Shown in pieces: positions 49,621 through 59,024 of a stretch of 64,000 bases of DNA. Where the stretch lies: the NCBI GenBank assembly GCA_017569305.1, contig CP069418.1, positions 930,001 through 994,000 of the forward strand. Direction: 5' to 3'. How positions within the stretch are numbered: the stretch's first letter is position 1; each line of letters begins with the position of its first letter. This DNA is from Clostridiales bacterium FE2011 (GTDB taxonomy: Bacteria; Bacillota; Clostridia; Christensenellales; Aristaeellaceae). Position numbers and translations under genes: made by a program. Below the pieces are notes generated by a model, which saw only the letters and a list, made by a program, of their open reading frames with translations, was not told where the DNA came from and searched no databases.

Positions 49621-52299
49621 ATGAGAACCGTTGATCTGTCGGGTATCTGGGAATGCTCCATCCCGGGGCAGTCCGGAGAAATCCGTCTGCCCGGAACACT
49701 GGATGAGGGCGGCTTCGGCCTGCCGGATGATCCCCATAAACAATGGCAGGCAGAGGAAGTCAAAAAGCTTGGCTTCTGGCAGGAAGGCGATCCTATTGTC
49801 ACGCGCCTGACCCGCAGGTATTCCTTCGAAGGCCAGGCAAAGTTCAGCCGGAAAGTCTCCTGGGGCTGCTCTGCTGACTGCCGCGTCTTTCTGGAATGTG
49901 AACGAGCCCGCCGTCTGCGGCTCATCGTCAACGGTCAGGAAGTCCCTGCCGTGGAGCCGGTCTGTCTTTCCGCCCCTGCTGTTTTTGAAGTAACCGGCCT
50001 GGTCACAGGCGAGGATGAATTTACCCTGCTTTCAGACAACAGCTATCCCGGCTGGCCCCGGGATGCCATCGTATATGCTTCCGCCGCTTCAGATGAAACC
50101 CAGACAAACTGGAACGGCATCACCGGGTATCTCCGCCTGAGGATTGAGAAGCCGGATTATATTGCCGGAATCCGTGTTTATCCCGGGGACGGCCGGGTGG
50201 ACATCCGGATCGGGCTGAACCTGTCCCGTCCCGTGGACGGCCCGCTTCATATCGTCTCCCCGGCCCTGCAGGAAGAACCGGAGATACTTCTCCCGTCCAG
50301 GGTCGGAACCTTTGAAGTCGCATGTACTGCCCGGCTGCGCCCGGAGATCCGCTTCTGGGATCTGGAGGAAGGAAACCTGTATCCCCTGACCGTCAGTGGA
50401 GAAGGACTGGAGAGCCGGACCGTATCTTTCGGTGTGCGCAATTTCGCTGCCCGTGACGGTCACCTGACCCTGAACGGAAGGCGTATCTTCCTCCGCGGCG
50501 AAACAAACTGTGCCGCCTATCCCGAAACAGGATACATCCCGACAGATGTGGACACGTGGACGGCCATTCTGGAAAAATACCGGTCATATGGCGTGAACTG
50601 CGTACGCTTTCACAGCCATTGTCCGCCGGAAGCCGCCTTTACTGCCGCGGACAAGCTGGGCATGCTGATGCAGCCCGAGCTTTCCCACTGGGATCCAAAG
50701 GATGCCTTCGCCACAGAGGAAGCCCAAAGCTATTACGCAGCCGAAGCCAGGCAGATCCTCCGCCATCTGGCAAACCACCCGTCCTTTGTTATGCTCAGCT
50801 TTGGCAACGAACTGCATTTCCGTGACGAATTCCGTCCGTATATCGACTGCCTGCTGCGGGAGCTTCGGGAAATGGATCCGACAAGACTGTATACTTCCGG
50901 ATCCAACGCTTTCTATGGTGCAAAAGGGCCGAATCCGTCGGATGATTTCTATACTTCCAGCGATGACCGGGGGCAAATGCTCCGCGCCGCCTCCGCAAAC
51001 TTCCAGGGCTGGCTGAACCAGGCTAACCCGAACGCCTGCATCGATTATTCTGCTGTAATGACAAGGCTCCGTGCAAATTCAGCCCACCCTGTCTTCTCCT
51101 TCGAGGTCGGGCAGTACGAAGTACTTCCGGACTTCAGTGAAATCCGGGATTACCGCGGCGTGACCGTTCCCGGCAACCTGAGGCGGATGGAACAGAAAAT
51201 GCGTTCTGCCGGACTGGAAAAGATCTGGCCCCGCATGGTCAGTGCCACAGGCGAAAACGCGCTGCAGTGCTACCGGGCGGAAGTGGAAGCCGCCCTGCGC
51301 ACGGAAGATTTCAGCGGCATCTCCCTGCTGAGCCTGCAGGATTTCCCGGGTCAGGGCACCGCGCTGGTAGGCATGATGAATACACACCTGCAGCCCAAGC
51401 CGTATCCTTTTGCAGATCCCACACGGTTCGCTGCGTTCTTCCGGGATGTACTGCCCCTGGCGCTGCTGCCCCGGTATGTTTTCACCGCCGGTGAGGAGAT
51501 CTCCGTCCCCGTGCGGATCGCCAACTATGGCAAAACGGATCTGGATGGTCCCTGTACCTGGGTTCTTTCCGGAGAAGGGACTGCTCTTTCCGGCGGAACA
51601 GAATCCATCCGTGTTCCGGCCGGTTCCCTGTCCGGAACAGCTGAAATCACCCTCCGTCTGCCCCGTCAGGATGAAGCCGTACAGCTGACCCTGTCCCTGC
51701 AGTACTGCGGAAGCAGCAACACTTATCCGCTCTGGGTCTATCCGGATGAAAAGCCGGTTTGCCCGGCGGATGTCCTGGAATGCCGCGTACTGGATGAAGC
51801 CGCCCGGCAGGTGCTTGCCTCCGGCGGAAAAGTATACCTTGCGCCAGACAGTACGGCGGAAGCGCTCCCCTGCTCTGTCCAGGCACAGTTCACCCCGGAT
51901 TTCTGGTCGGTCTGCACCTTCCCCACCCAGTCCGGATGCATGGGGCAGCTCATCGATAAGGATCACCCCTTGTTCCGGGCTTTCCCCACAGAAAGCTGGA
52001 GTACCTGGCAATGGCATCCCATGGCGTGCCAGCGGGCTCTTCTCCTTCCCCGGAGGATGAAAGCCATTATCACGGAAATGGATTCCTGCGCCCTGCTCCG
52101 CCCGATGGCCCAGCTGTTTGAATGCCGCTGCGGCAGCGGACGCCTGATGGTTTCCTCCCTGGGCCTGCACCAGCAGGAGCAGTCACCGAACGTCAGGGCA
52201 TTACAAAAAGCCATATATGACTATATGGCTTCAGATCTGTTCCAGCCAGAAGAAGAACTCAGCCTTGAAACAGCGGCGGAGTTTCTTCCCTTCCGTTAA
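49621..52299 (+). CDS. Cytosolic GH2-family glycoside hydrolase (rhamnogalacturonan locus)
   Basis: 892 aa, no signal peptide. It starts with the GH2 jelly-roll sugar-binding domain (DLSGIWECSIPG, ITGYLRLRIEKPDYI) and an Ig-like domain. The TIM barrel follows from about residue 280 (LNGRRIFLRGETNC, GVNCVRFHSHCPPEAAF). Glu in LSFGNEL is the acid/base, and Glu in SFEVGQYE is the likely nucleophile. The C-terminal 250 residues are extra sandwich domains. With pectin genes around it, a beta-galactosidase- or glucuronidase-type action on rhamnogalacturonan side chains is likely, but the sugar is not known. Start at the second ATG (49621), 9 nt after GAGG; the first at 49615 is too near. Its stop codon abuts that of the convergent SGNH gene. 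Confidence 0.86.
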   Translation: MRTVDLSGIWECSIPGQSGEIRLPGTLDEGGFGLPDDPHKQWQAEEVKKLGFWQEGDPIVTRLTRRYSFEGQAKFSRKVSWGCSADCRVFLECERARRLRLIVNGQEVPAVEPVCLSAPAVFEVTGLVTGEDEFTLLSDNSYPGWPRDAIVYASAASDETQTNWNGITGYLRLRIEKPDYIAGIRVYPGDGRVDIRIGLNLSRPVDGPLHIVSPALQEEPEILLPSRVGTFEVACTARLRPEIRFWDLEEGNLYPLTVSGEGLESRTVSFGVRNFAARDGHLTLNGRRIFLRGETNCAAYPETGYIPTDVDTWTAILEKYRSYGVNCVRFHSHCPPEAAFTAADKLGMLMQPELSHWDPKDAFATEEAQSYYAAEARQILRHLANHPSFVMLSFGNELHFRDEFRPYIDCLLRELREMDPTRLYTSGSNAFYGAKGPNPSDDFYTSSDDRGQMLRAASANFQGWLNQANPNACIDYSAVMTRLRANSAHPVFSFEVGQYEVLPDFSEIRDYRGVTVPGNLRRMEQKMRSAGLEKIWPRMVSATGENALQCYRAEVEAALRTEDFSGISLLSLQDFPGQGTALVGMMNTHLQPKPYPFADPTRFAAFFRDVLPLALLPRYVFTAGEEISVPVRIANYGKTDLDGPCTWVLSGEGTALSGGTESIRVPAGSLSGTAEITLRLPRQDEAVQLTLSLQYCGSSNTYPLWVYPDEKPVCPADVLECRVLDEAARQVLASGGKVYLAPDSTAEALPCSVQAQFTPDFWSVCTFPTQSGCMGQLIDKDHPLFRAFPTESWSTWQWHPMACQRALLLPRRMKAIITEMDSCALLRPMAQLFECRCGSGRLMVSSLGLHQQEQSPNVRALQKAIYDYMASDLFQPEEELSLETAAEFLPFR

Positions 52300-52962
52300 T
52301 TATTCCTTTTCTGCCGGTAAAATATATCCCAGGGTCTTCAGTTCCCGGGCCGCGGCGGCAGCAAAGCGCTCCGCGCCGGCCCGCTGCGTATGCGCGTTGT
52401 CCTGCAGCCCTTCCGGATAAGCAGGATCCTCACCGGGAGAGAAATGCATAAACAGGGCTTTGCTCCCCTCTTCTCCCATTGCTTCGACGATCCGGAAACT
52501 TTCCGAGTACAGGTCGATCAGCGGAACCTGCATTTCTTCCGCCACAGACCGCATGGCCGCCGGGTATTCCCCATGGGTCGGCTGCAGTTTCCCGTCCTGC
52601 CAGATCCGCATGCAGATGGATGTCAGCAGGATCGGTACTGCGTTCCTTTCCCTCGCAAAGCGGATAAAAAAGCGAAGATTCTCCGTATACTCCGTCCAGG
52701 GTGCCGCATAGCGCTCCGGCTTTTTTTCATTCTCATCATTATGGGCAAACTGAATCAGGATCAGGTCGCCGGGGCATGCTTTTTCCGCCGGCTGCAGCCT
52801 GTTTTCAGCCAGGAAGGTTTTCGTGCTCCGCCCGGCCATCGCCAGATTCACAACGGAAACCCCGGGAAGAAAATCCCCCAGCAACTGCCCCCAGCCAACC
52901 ATCCTGGTTTCCCCGGCTCGATAGGAGGCGGCGGTGGAATCGCCGCAGATAAAAATTTGCAT
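52300..52962 (-). CDS. SGNH hydrolase, rhamnogalacturonan acetylesterase type (first)
   Basis: 220 aa without signal peptide. Block I is GDSTAASY with the nucleophile Ser, block III is QFAHNDE (usually GHND), and block V is DNAHTQRAGA with the catalytic Asp-His. The middle GWGQLLGDFLPG and GRSTKTF are typical of the RGAE/YesT group, which removes acetyl groups from rhamnogalacturonan fragments. Start at the ATG at 52962 after GGGGA; a GTG at 52980 overlapping the previous stop codon is the alternative. Last gene of the nine-gene operon. Confidence 0.88.
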   Translation of the reverse strand: MQIFICGDSTAASYRAGETRMVGWGQLLGDFLPGVSVVNLAMAGRSTKTFLAENRLQPAEKACPGDLILIQFAHNDENEKKPERYAAPWTEYTENLRFFIRFARERNAVPILLTSICMRIWQDGKLQPTHGEYPAAMRSVAEEMQVPLIDLYSESFRIVEAMGEEGSKALFMHFSPGEDPAYPEGLQDNAHTQRAGAERFAAAAARELKTLGYILPAEKE

Positions 52963-52976
52963 GTTTTCTTCCCCGC

Positions 52977-53816
52977 TCACAGTTTTCCGGCAGCCCGTTC
53001 CAGGTAAAGCCTTGCTTCTTCCGCATTTTCAGGCACGGTGTTTTCCAGCGTCATGGGCAGGCCACGCGCTGCCGCAAAGGTCAGCAGCTGTTCATACCGC
53101 ATGGAGCCCAGGCCGCAGGCGCAGGCGTCCATTTCGCCTTGCGGAGTAATCACATAATCCTTCATATGCAGGATCCGCACCCGGTCTCCCAGCATGGAGA
53201 TGGCATTGCGGATGATGTCCTCCGCCCGGTCCGCCTCTTCCGGTGCAATCAGGTTCACTGCATCCAGGATAATCTGCAGGTTTTCGGAGGGCAGCTCTTC
53301 CAGCATGCGTGCCGCTCGTTCCGGGGTGGAAATGATATGGCACCAGACCGGTTCCACCGCCAGCACCGCCCCGCATTCCTCCGCGCAGCGGACAACAGGT
53401 TTCAGGCTGTCCAGCTGCAGCCGGAAAGCTTCCTCGCTCTGCGGTGCCGGATCTGAAAAAGCTGATTCAGGGTTGGCATAGGTCTCTGTGCCCACAACCC
53501 GGGCGCCGATCTTTGCCGCGAAGCGCAGGTGTGCTTTGTAGATTTCCTGAGTCTGTGCCCTGCGTTCCGGATTCGGATCCGCCAGGTTCAGGTAGCAGCC
53601 CAGCACTGCGCATTCCAGGCCAGATTCATCAAATTCCTTCCGGACGCGAAGCGCATATTCATCCGTCAGTTTCTCCGGTGCGTCTTCCATGGCGAAATCG
53701 TCCAGCACCTTGCTCAGTGCCACATGCGCGCAGGAAAAGCCCTGCGCCCGTGCAAACGCCAGGCGCTCCTTTAAGCTTCCGGGTTCCGTATCGTGAAGAC
53801 GAATTCCGATATTCAT
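52977..53816 (-). CDS. Sugar phosphate isomerase/epimerase-like TIM-barrel protein
   Basis: 279 aa. AP-endonuclease-2/xylose-isomerase-like fold: LAFARAQGFSCAHVALSK at strand 1, CAVLGCYLNLADP, IGARVVGTETY, VLAVEPVWCHII with a metal-binding Glu, IILDAVNLI and ILHMKDY. Such proteins interconvert or dehydrate sugars and sugar acids. In this operon a product of pectin breakdown, such as an unsaturated uronate or rhamnose derivative, is a likely substrate, but this is inference. GGAGG lies 5 nt before the ATG. Confidence 0.85.
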   Translation of the reverse strand: MNIGIRLHDTEPGSLKERLAFARAQGFSCAHVALSKVLDDFAMEDAPEKLTDEYALRVRKEFDESGLECAVLGCYLNLADPNPERRAQTQEIYKAHLRFAAKIGARVVGTETYANPESAFSDPAPQSEEAFRLQLDSLKPVVRCAEECGAVLAVEPVWCHIISTPERAARMLEELPSENLQIILDAVNLIAPEEADRAEDIIRNAISMLGDRVRILHMKDYVITPQGEMDACACGLGSMRYEQLLTFAAARGLPMTLENTVPENAEEARLYLERAAGKL

Positions 53817-53837
53817 GAATACCTCCGGCTGTCGCGG

Positions 53838-54494
53838 TTATTTCAGGAACGGAACACAGGCAGGGATGCGCCGCATGCCGTTCACAACCAGGCGGCAGAT
53901 TTCCTCCGCGCCGTATGCGTTGAAATGGGTTTTATCGTCGTGTCCGTCCGGGAAGTCCGGGTTCTCCCCGGGTGCAAGGCGTACAAAGAGCTCCGCTGTT
54001 TTCTCCTCCCCAAGGGAGAGATACAGTTCCCGGCTGTCCTTCTTCAGGTCAATCAGGGGAATATTCTTTTCTTCCGCCAGCTTCCGTACTGCCCGGGGAT
54101 ATTCCCCGTGGGTATACAGCATGGCGCCGCCGCCTACAAAGAACCGGCGGGAAACCGGCGTCAGCAGCACGGGATACGCGCCGCGTTCCATCGCGGCTTC
54201 GCAGTAACGCCACAGGTTTTCCGGATAGGTGGTATCCGGATCTGTATGGCGCTCGTCATCCTTTTCATCGTTATGGCCGAACTGGATCAGCAGGAGATCC
54301 CCTGCGGACAGTCCTTTCTCCACCGGATCCCAGAGGCCTTCCGCCCGGAAGCTGCGGGTGCTGCAGCCGGAAAGCGCATGGTTTCGTACCTCCACGCCTT
54401 CCTTCACATATTTCGGCAGTGCCCATCCCCAGCCGCGGAACGGCGGTTTGTTATCCTCCACCGTGGAGTCGCCGATGATATAGATTGCAGCCAT
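53838..54494 (-). CDS. SGNH hydrolase, rhamnogalacturonan acetylesterase type (second)
   Basis: 218 aa without signal peptide. IYIIGDSTVEDN is block I, LLIQFGHNDEKD block III, and DDKTHFNAYGAEEI block V. RGWGWALPKYVKEGVEVRNHA and GCSTRSFRAEGLWDP match RhgT/YesT-type rhamnogalacturonan acetylesterases closely, more so than the first SGNH protein. It begins 4 nt after the stop codon of the PL22-type gene with a weak ribosome site, which suggests coupled translation. Confidence 0.92.
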   Translation of the reverse strand: MAAIYIIGDSTVEDNKPPFRGWGWALPKYVKEGVEVRNHALSGCSTRSFRAEGLWDPVEKGLSAGDLLLIQFGHNDEKDDERHTDPDTTYPENLWRYCEAAMERGAYPVLLTPVSRRFFVGGGAMLYTHGEYPRAVRKLAEEKNIPLIDLKKDSRELYLSLGEEKTAELFVRLAPGENPDFPDGHDDKTHFNAYGAEEICRLVVNGMRRIPACVPFLK

Positions 54495-54498
54495 AGGC

Positions 54499-55560
54499 TT
54501 ACCAATCCTGCCAGACCTGTTTCAGGTCAATCACGCAGACCTGTCCCACTCCGTTCTCATCGGGATTGGAGAAGAGGATCTGGTCTCCCCTGCGGTTGAA
54601 GGAAGGATGCTGGTGATCCGCACCGGTCTTGCAGCTGCCGGTGAAAGCAATGAACTTCGATTTGCCGGTGGCCCGCTCAAAGAGAACCACACCCTCCTGG
54701 ACCGTGGTGCCCAGGTAGCTGATCCGGTCGGCGCACAGCCACTTGTGATCCCGGCTGATACAGGGATGGAGGATCTGCATGCTTTGCGCAGCGATGTCAA
54801 AATGCCGTCCGTCCTTATCGCCGATGATGATGTTGCCGGTATGGAATTCTCCCTTGCTGCCGTCCACAAATCCGGCTGGATCCAGCTTCATCAGCGCCAT
54901 TTCCGTACCGTCGGAAGACCACACCTCATGGGTGATCCACTCGCTGGGATGCTCCACGTAGTAGGGACGCACATACCGTTCCTTCACGTCAAACATCCAG
55001 GTACGCTGGAAGGCGTCCCCTTCAGTCTCGTGGATATAGAAGATCAGGTTCTCATCCGACGGGCAGATCTGTGCGTGGCCCAGGCGGTAATCGCTCTGGT
55101 AGACCACTTCCGCTTCCTTTCCGGGATCCATGATCACCAGGCCGTAATACTTGTTCGCCAGGTGATAGCTGCAGGCGATCCGGCCTGAAGCGGATGCCGT
55201 CAGGTGGCCCGTAATCTGGCCGCCCTTCGGCAGATCGCCGATCTTCGTCATTTCATTGGTGGCCAGATCCACGGCATACACTTCCGTCTCGTTTTTGCAG
55301 GTGTAGCCGATATTCTTTTCCCGGTCCGTGGCAAAGCCCCGGAAGGAGTAATCCGTCACCCGGTCGATTTCACCGGTTTCCACATTGGCCCGGTAGCATC
55401 CGCCGTCGGTCTTTCCTTCCAGCTGCTGCTTCATGAAGAAGAAGTATTTGTCATCCACGGAGAAATTCTCGCAGGTGAAGTACAGTTTGGCATTTCTTTC
55501 AGGGCCGTTGGCGTAGCGCCGGATTTCATAGCCCGTAACCGGATCGCGATAGATTTCCAT
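54499..55560 (-). CDS. Oligogalacturonate lyase-type protein (PL22 family)
   Basis: 353 aa seven-bladed propeller, no signal peptide. It follows the PL22 pattern: DPVTGYEIRR near the N-terminus, RLGHAQICPSDENLIFYIHE in the middle, WITHEVWSSDG, and HQHPSFNRRGDQILFSN at the end, supplying the conserved metal-binding His residues. PL22 enzymes split digalacturonate and short oligogalacturonates in the cytosol to unsaturated monomers. With GH105 and acetylesterases in the same operon, a rhamnogalacturonan-derived substrate is also possible. GGAGG lies 9 nt before the ATG. Confidence 0.85.
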   Translation of the reverse strand: MEIYRDPVTGYEIRRYANGPERNAKLYFTCENFSVDDKYFFFMKQQLEGKTDGGCYRANVETGEIDRVTDYSFRGFATDREKNIGYTCKNETEVYAVDLATNEMTKIGDLPKGGQITGHLTASASGRIACSYHLANKYYGLVIMDPGKEAEVVYQSDYRLGHAQICPSDENLIFYIHETEGDAFQRTWMFDVKERYVRPYYVEHPSEWITHEVWSSDGTEMALMKLDPAGFVDGSKGEFHTGNIIIGDKDGRHFDIAAQSMQILHPCISRDHKWLCADRISYLGTTVQEGVVLFERATGKSKFIAFTGSCKTGADHQHPSFNRRGDQILFSNPDENGVGQVCVIDLKQVWQDW

Positions 55561-55579
55561 ATTTTCAGGTCCTCCTGTG

Positions 55580-56380
55580 TTATAGCGTTACGGTCTTGCC
55601 GGCGGGAACGCATACAATCATCCCGTCATTGACCGCAATCCAGCAATCCCGTGCATTGGGATTGAAAACGAAGCTGTTGTCCGCCGCAAACTGCAGGCGG
55701 GCGAAATCGTCCATGCAGTCCATGAACTCTATATTGGTACAGTACCAGATATCAGCCTTCCCGCCCATCATGGCGCAGAATTCTTCCATCAGGTCCCAGT
55801 TGTCTTTATCGTCAAATTCATAGCTGTGTCCCCAGACGTACATCAGGTACAGATACTGCTTTTTGTATAGGTCCAGGAACTGTTCTCCAAGCTCCAGCAG
55901 CCTGTGATTGTGGTGGCAGGTCGCCTGCCAGCGGTAGGGGTTTTCCGGCAGCGCAAAGCTGTCCGAAGAGCCCACCACCCGGGAATAGCGGATTCCCAGG
56001 GATGGGAGAAGTTTCTCGATATCCCGGGTCACGGAACCGTTCGGATAACTGAGGCCCCGTACAGGATATCCTGTCTGTTTCTCCAGGAATTTACGGTCTG
56101 CCAGCACCTCCTGCGCCACTTCCGGCAGGGGGCAGCGGGCAATGGTGGGATGGGTCACGGTATGGCAGGCTACTTCATGTCCTGCGTACAGGGTGGAAAT
56201 CTCTTCCGGCAGGACCCTGTCTCCCCTGTCAAACAACCCGCTGTTCAGATGGAAAGTTCCTTTGATCCCGTTCCGGTTGAAAATGTCCACCAGGCGGCGG
56301 TCCTGCGTGCGTCCGTCGTCATAGCTCAGGGTCAGGGCTTTATGCTTTCCGCCGGGAAAGCAGCAATAAATCCGGTTCAT
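55580..56380 (-). CDS. Cytosolic CE4/NodB-like polysaccharide deacetylase
   Basis: 266 aa with no signal peptide. LTLSYDDGRTQDRRL carries the Asp pair of NodB motif 1, HEVACHTVTHPTI the two zinc His, and GLSYPNGSVT motif 3. Most CE4 enzymes are exported and act on chitin-like or peptidoglycan chains. This one stays in the cytosol inside a pectin operon, so a small N- or O-acetylated oligosaccharide is the more likely substrate. GGAGG lies 7 nt before the ATG. A GC-rich hairpin separates it from the binding-protein gene. Confidence 0.82.
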   Translation of the reverse strand: MNRIYCCFPGGKHKALTLSYDDGRTQDRRLVDIFNRNGIKGTFHLNSGLFDRGDRVLPEEISTLYAGHEVACHTVTHPTIARCPLPEVAQEVLADRKFLEKQTGYPVRGLSYPNGSVTRDIEKLLPSLGIRYSRVVGSSDSFALPENPYRWQATCHHNHRLLELGEQFLDLYKKQYLYLMYVWGHSYEFDDKDNWDLMEEFCAMMGGKADIWYCTNIEFMDCMDDFARLQFAADNSFVFNPNARDCWIAVNDGMIVCVPAGKTVTL

Positions 56381-56416
56381 CGTCTGCCTCCTGTGATGTT
56401 CCTTCTCATGAAGGGA

Positions 56417-56442
56417 GGGGCTGCCGCATCTGCGGCAGCCCC
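56417..56442. repeat. GC-rich hairpin inside the rhamnogalacturonan operon
   Basis: GGGGCTGCCGCA pairs with TGCGGCAGCCCC over 2 nt, directly after the binding-protein gene, without a T-run. It may stabilise the 3' end of the abundant transporter mRNA or partly stop transcription. Confidence 0.6.
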
Positions 56443-56459
56443 GGAATGCGTTTCAGAGC

Positions 56460-57968
56460 TTACTGCTGAGCAGCGTGATAAGCTTCGTTGTACTCCTGGG
56501 TCATGGCGTCTCCGCCCTGTGCGGCCCAGTCTGCCCATGCAGCGCGGAGTCCGGCTTCATCAATGATGCCGGCAATGTACTGCACAGCCGCGTCAGAGAT
56601 GATGGGGCTCAGCTGGGCGCCGTAGTCGATGTTGGTCTGGCTGACCAGCGGATAGCAGGGATCCAGCACCGCGTAGGGAGCCAGTTCCACGTTCAGGTCA
56701 GCAAAGCGCTGACGGGACTCGCTCAGCTTCATGGCGGGTTCCACCGCGTGGTAGGAGACGCCCATGTTCAGCTGGTTCAGGTCATGCAGGAACTGTTTGC
56801 CCGCGTTGCTCTTTTCATTGTACTCTTCTTCGGGCAGCTTGGAAATATCAATGCGGTATCCGTCATCACCCATCCAGTAGGTCACATTTTCAACGCCCAG
56901 GTTCAGCATGGAGATACCGGCGTCGCTGTTGCACCAGTCAAGGAACTTCATGACCTTTTCCATGTCTTCCGCCTTAACGGACTTGGTCACCAGGATTTCA
57001 CCGGAGAAGCCGGGGTTCTGGGGCCAGATGGTGATGGAGCCGTCAGCCTTGGCCAGCGGTCCGACCTGTGCGAAGATCGTTTCGGTAACGCCTTCCACAT
57101 TGTTTTCGAACCATTCCTGCTGACGGTAGGCATTGTCCAGGCAGTCAAACCGCATGAACGCCTTGTTGGTGCGCTCGATGTCGTTCCAGTCGTTGGTGGA
57201 GATCTGTGCGAAGTTGGGGTCGATGCCGCCGATTTCATACAGATGGCGCAGCCAGTTCAGGCCTTCCAGGTAAGCGGGAGACAGATGTGCGGGATAGATG
57301 TTGCCGTTCTCGTCAACACCCCAGTTGTTGGGAGCGCCGTAAGCCACGGTGATGAAGCTGATCGTGCCGGCGGTATAGGAGCAGATATTCAGGGCATAGG
57401 TGTCATCGCTGTACTTGGCCAGCGCTTCAGCCAGCTCGGTCAGGTCGTCCAGGGTCTTGACTTCCTTGTCGAAGCCGACTTCCTTGGCGATATCGGAGCG
57501 GTAGTAGGCACCGCCGCGGGGATAGTTGCGGGTACGATAGATGCCGTATACGCGGCCGTCCACGGAGATGTTGTTGTAGATCTGGCTGTCACCAAGGGCC
57601 AGGTTCGGATAGTTTTCCGCGTCGGAGACGTAATCGGTCAGATCCCAGAAAGCGCCTGCGCGGGCGGAGTTCATGATCAGCGGGCTGCGCGCGTCGGTCG
57701 CGGCAATCAGCATCGGCAGATCCTTGTCCGCCATGGTGGTATTCAGGATATCACCATAGTTTTCGTTCGGAGCCCAGGTGATCTGGAGGCGAACGCCGGT
57801 TGCTTCCTCAATCGCGTCCAGGATGGGGTTATTCTCCGCCACAAAATCCACGTCCATCGTGAATTCGGGCAGCAGCACGGTAACCACAAGGGGTTCATCC
57901 GCAGAGGCGAAGCTCATCATGCCGAGGGCAAGCAGCAGCGCCAGGAGAACAGAGACCAGTTTCTTCAT
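56460..57968 (-). CDS. ABC transporter solute-binding protein (rhamnogalacturonan locus)
   Basis: 502 aa. The signal peptide MKKLVSVLLALLLALGMMSF ends at ASA without a lipobox cysteine, which is odd for a Gram-positive binding protein that must stay near the cell. The remainder is a two-lobed family-1 binding fold (VVTVLLPEFTMDVDF, GYDILNTT-like ENYGDILNTTMADKDLP, GFSGEILVTKSVKAEDMEKV). It should bind pectin oligosaccharides for the two permeases encoded upstream. GGAGG lies 8 nt before the ATG. Confidence 0.88.
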   Translation of the reverse strand: MKKLVSVLLALLLALGMMSFASADEPLVVTVLLPEFTMDVDFVAENNPILDAIEEATGVRLQITWAPNENYGDILNTTMADKDLPMLIAATDARSPLIMNSARAGAFWDLTDYVSDAENYPNLALGDSQIYNNISVDGRVYGIYRTRNYPRGGAYYRSDIAKEVGFDKEVKTLDDLTELAEALAKYSDDTYALNICSYTAGTISFITVAYGAPNNWGVDENGNIYPAHLSPAYLEGLNWLRHLYEIGGIDPNFAQISTNDWNDIERTNKAFMRFDCLDNAYRQQEWFENNVEGVTETIFAQVGPLAKADGSITIWPQNPGFSGEILVTKSVKAEDMEKVMKFLDWCNSDAGISMLNLGVENVTYWMGDDGYRIDISKLPEEEYNEKSNAGKQFLHDLNQLNMGVSYHAVEPAMKLSESRQRFADLNVELAPYAVLDPCYPLVSQTNIDYGAQLSPIISDAAVQYIAGIIDEAGLRAAWADWAAQGGDAMTQEYNEAYHAAQQ

Positions 57969-58045
57969 GGGTATTTCCTCCTTATAAATAATTGATATCA
58001 TTCAGCAGCGTTACCCAGCGCTGCGGACAACCTTTGGAAAGAGGT

Positions 58046-59011
58046 TCATCCTTTTAGTGCGCCGACCATAACGCCCTTCACGAAATACTTCTGCAGGAAG
58101 GGATAGACGCACATGATCGGCACGGTGGAAACCACAATAACCGCCATCTTGACGGACTGTTCCGGGGGCTGGATGAATTCCGGATCCATGTTGGTGATAT
58201 CGCCTGCGGAGCCGTTGGCCAGGATGATCAGTTCCCGCAGCAGCACCTGCAGCGGCCACTTTTCCTTGGCGCCGGTCATATAGATCATGGCACCGAAATA
58301 GGCGTTCCAGTGACCCACGGCATAGAACAGGCCGAAGGTAGCCAGCACGGGCAGGGAAAGCGGAAGTACAATCTTCCACAGGATTCCGATATCGGTGCTG
58401 CCGTCGATGGCCGCAGACTCCTCCAGTTCCTGGGGAATCCCCTGGAAGAAATTCTTGACAATCATCAGGTTATAGGAGGAGATCGCCCCGGGCAGCAGTA
58501 CGGCCCAGAAGGTATTCTTCAGGTTCAGGACGTTGGCGATGATGATATAGCCCGGGATCATGCCGCCGGAAAAGAACATGGAGATGATGACCATATTCAG
58601 GAAGAAGTTCCGTCCGCGCAGCCGCTTCTTGGACAGGGCATAGGCCATGGTCACCGTGAAAAACAGGTTGATGGCCGTACCGCAGACGGTGATGAAAATC
58701 GAATTGCGGAAACCTTGCAGGATTTTGTTCGAGGAGAAGATAAACTTGTAAGCGTTCAGGGTCACATCCTGCGGGATGATGAACATCGGCCGGGTTGTGA
58801 TTTCATATTCCGTGGCAAAGGACGCGCTGATAATGTAAATGAAGGGGAACAGCGTCGTCAGGGCAATCAGGGTAACAATCAGGTAGTTCATCACGTCGAA
58901 GATCCTGCTGCCCAGCGTGGCATTCTGGCCGACCGGACCGCTGGAGATCTTCATCTTCGTGATGTCCTTGCCGTTGATGATGATGCTTTCGGGCATCTGC
59001 TTTTTCTTCAT
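58046..59011 (-). CDS. Carbohydrate ABC transporter permease, LplC/MalG type
   Basis: 321 aa, six membrane spans. The EAA loop is degenerate at its first residues (EESAAIDGSTDIGILWKIVLP). The C-terminus FLQKYFVKGVMVGALKG is the normal family ending. AGGAGG lies 9 nt before the ATG at 59011; the longer frame to 59074 overlaps the partner permease gene and is rejected. Confidence 0.92.
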   Translation of the reverse strand: MKKKQMPESIIINGKDITKMKISSGPVGQNATLGSRIFDVMNYLIVTLIALTTLFPFIYIISASFATEYEITTRPMFIIPQDVTLNAYKFIFSSNKILQGFRNSIFITVCGTAINLFFTVTMAYALSKKRLRGRNFFLNMVIISMFFSGGMIPGYIIIANVLNLKNTFWAVLLPGAISSYNLMIVKNFFQGIPQELEESAAIDGSTDIGILWKIVLPLSLPVLATFGLFYAVGHWNAYFGAMIYMTGAKEKWPLQVLLRELIILANGSAGDITNMDPEFIQPPEQSVKMAVIVVSTVPIMCVYPFLQKYFVKGVMVGALKG

Positions 59012-59024
59012 GCCGGTTCCCTCC

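Noticed and set aside
56417..56442. GC-rich hairpin as a true operon terminator
   Set aside because: No T-run follows on the minus strand, and the next genes are closely spaced and functionally linked, so it is listed only as a hairpin.
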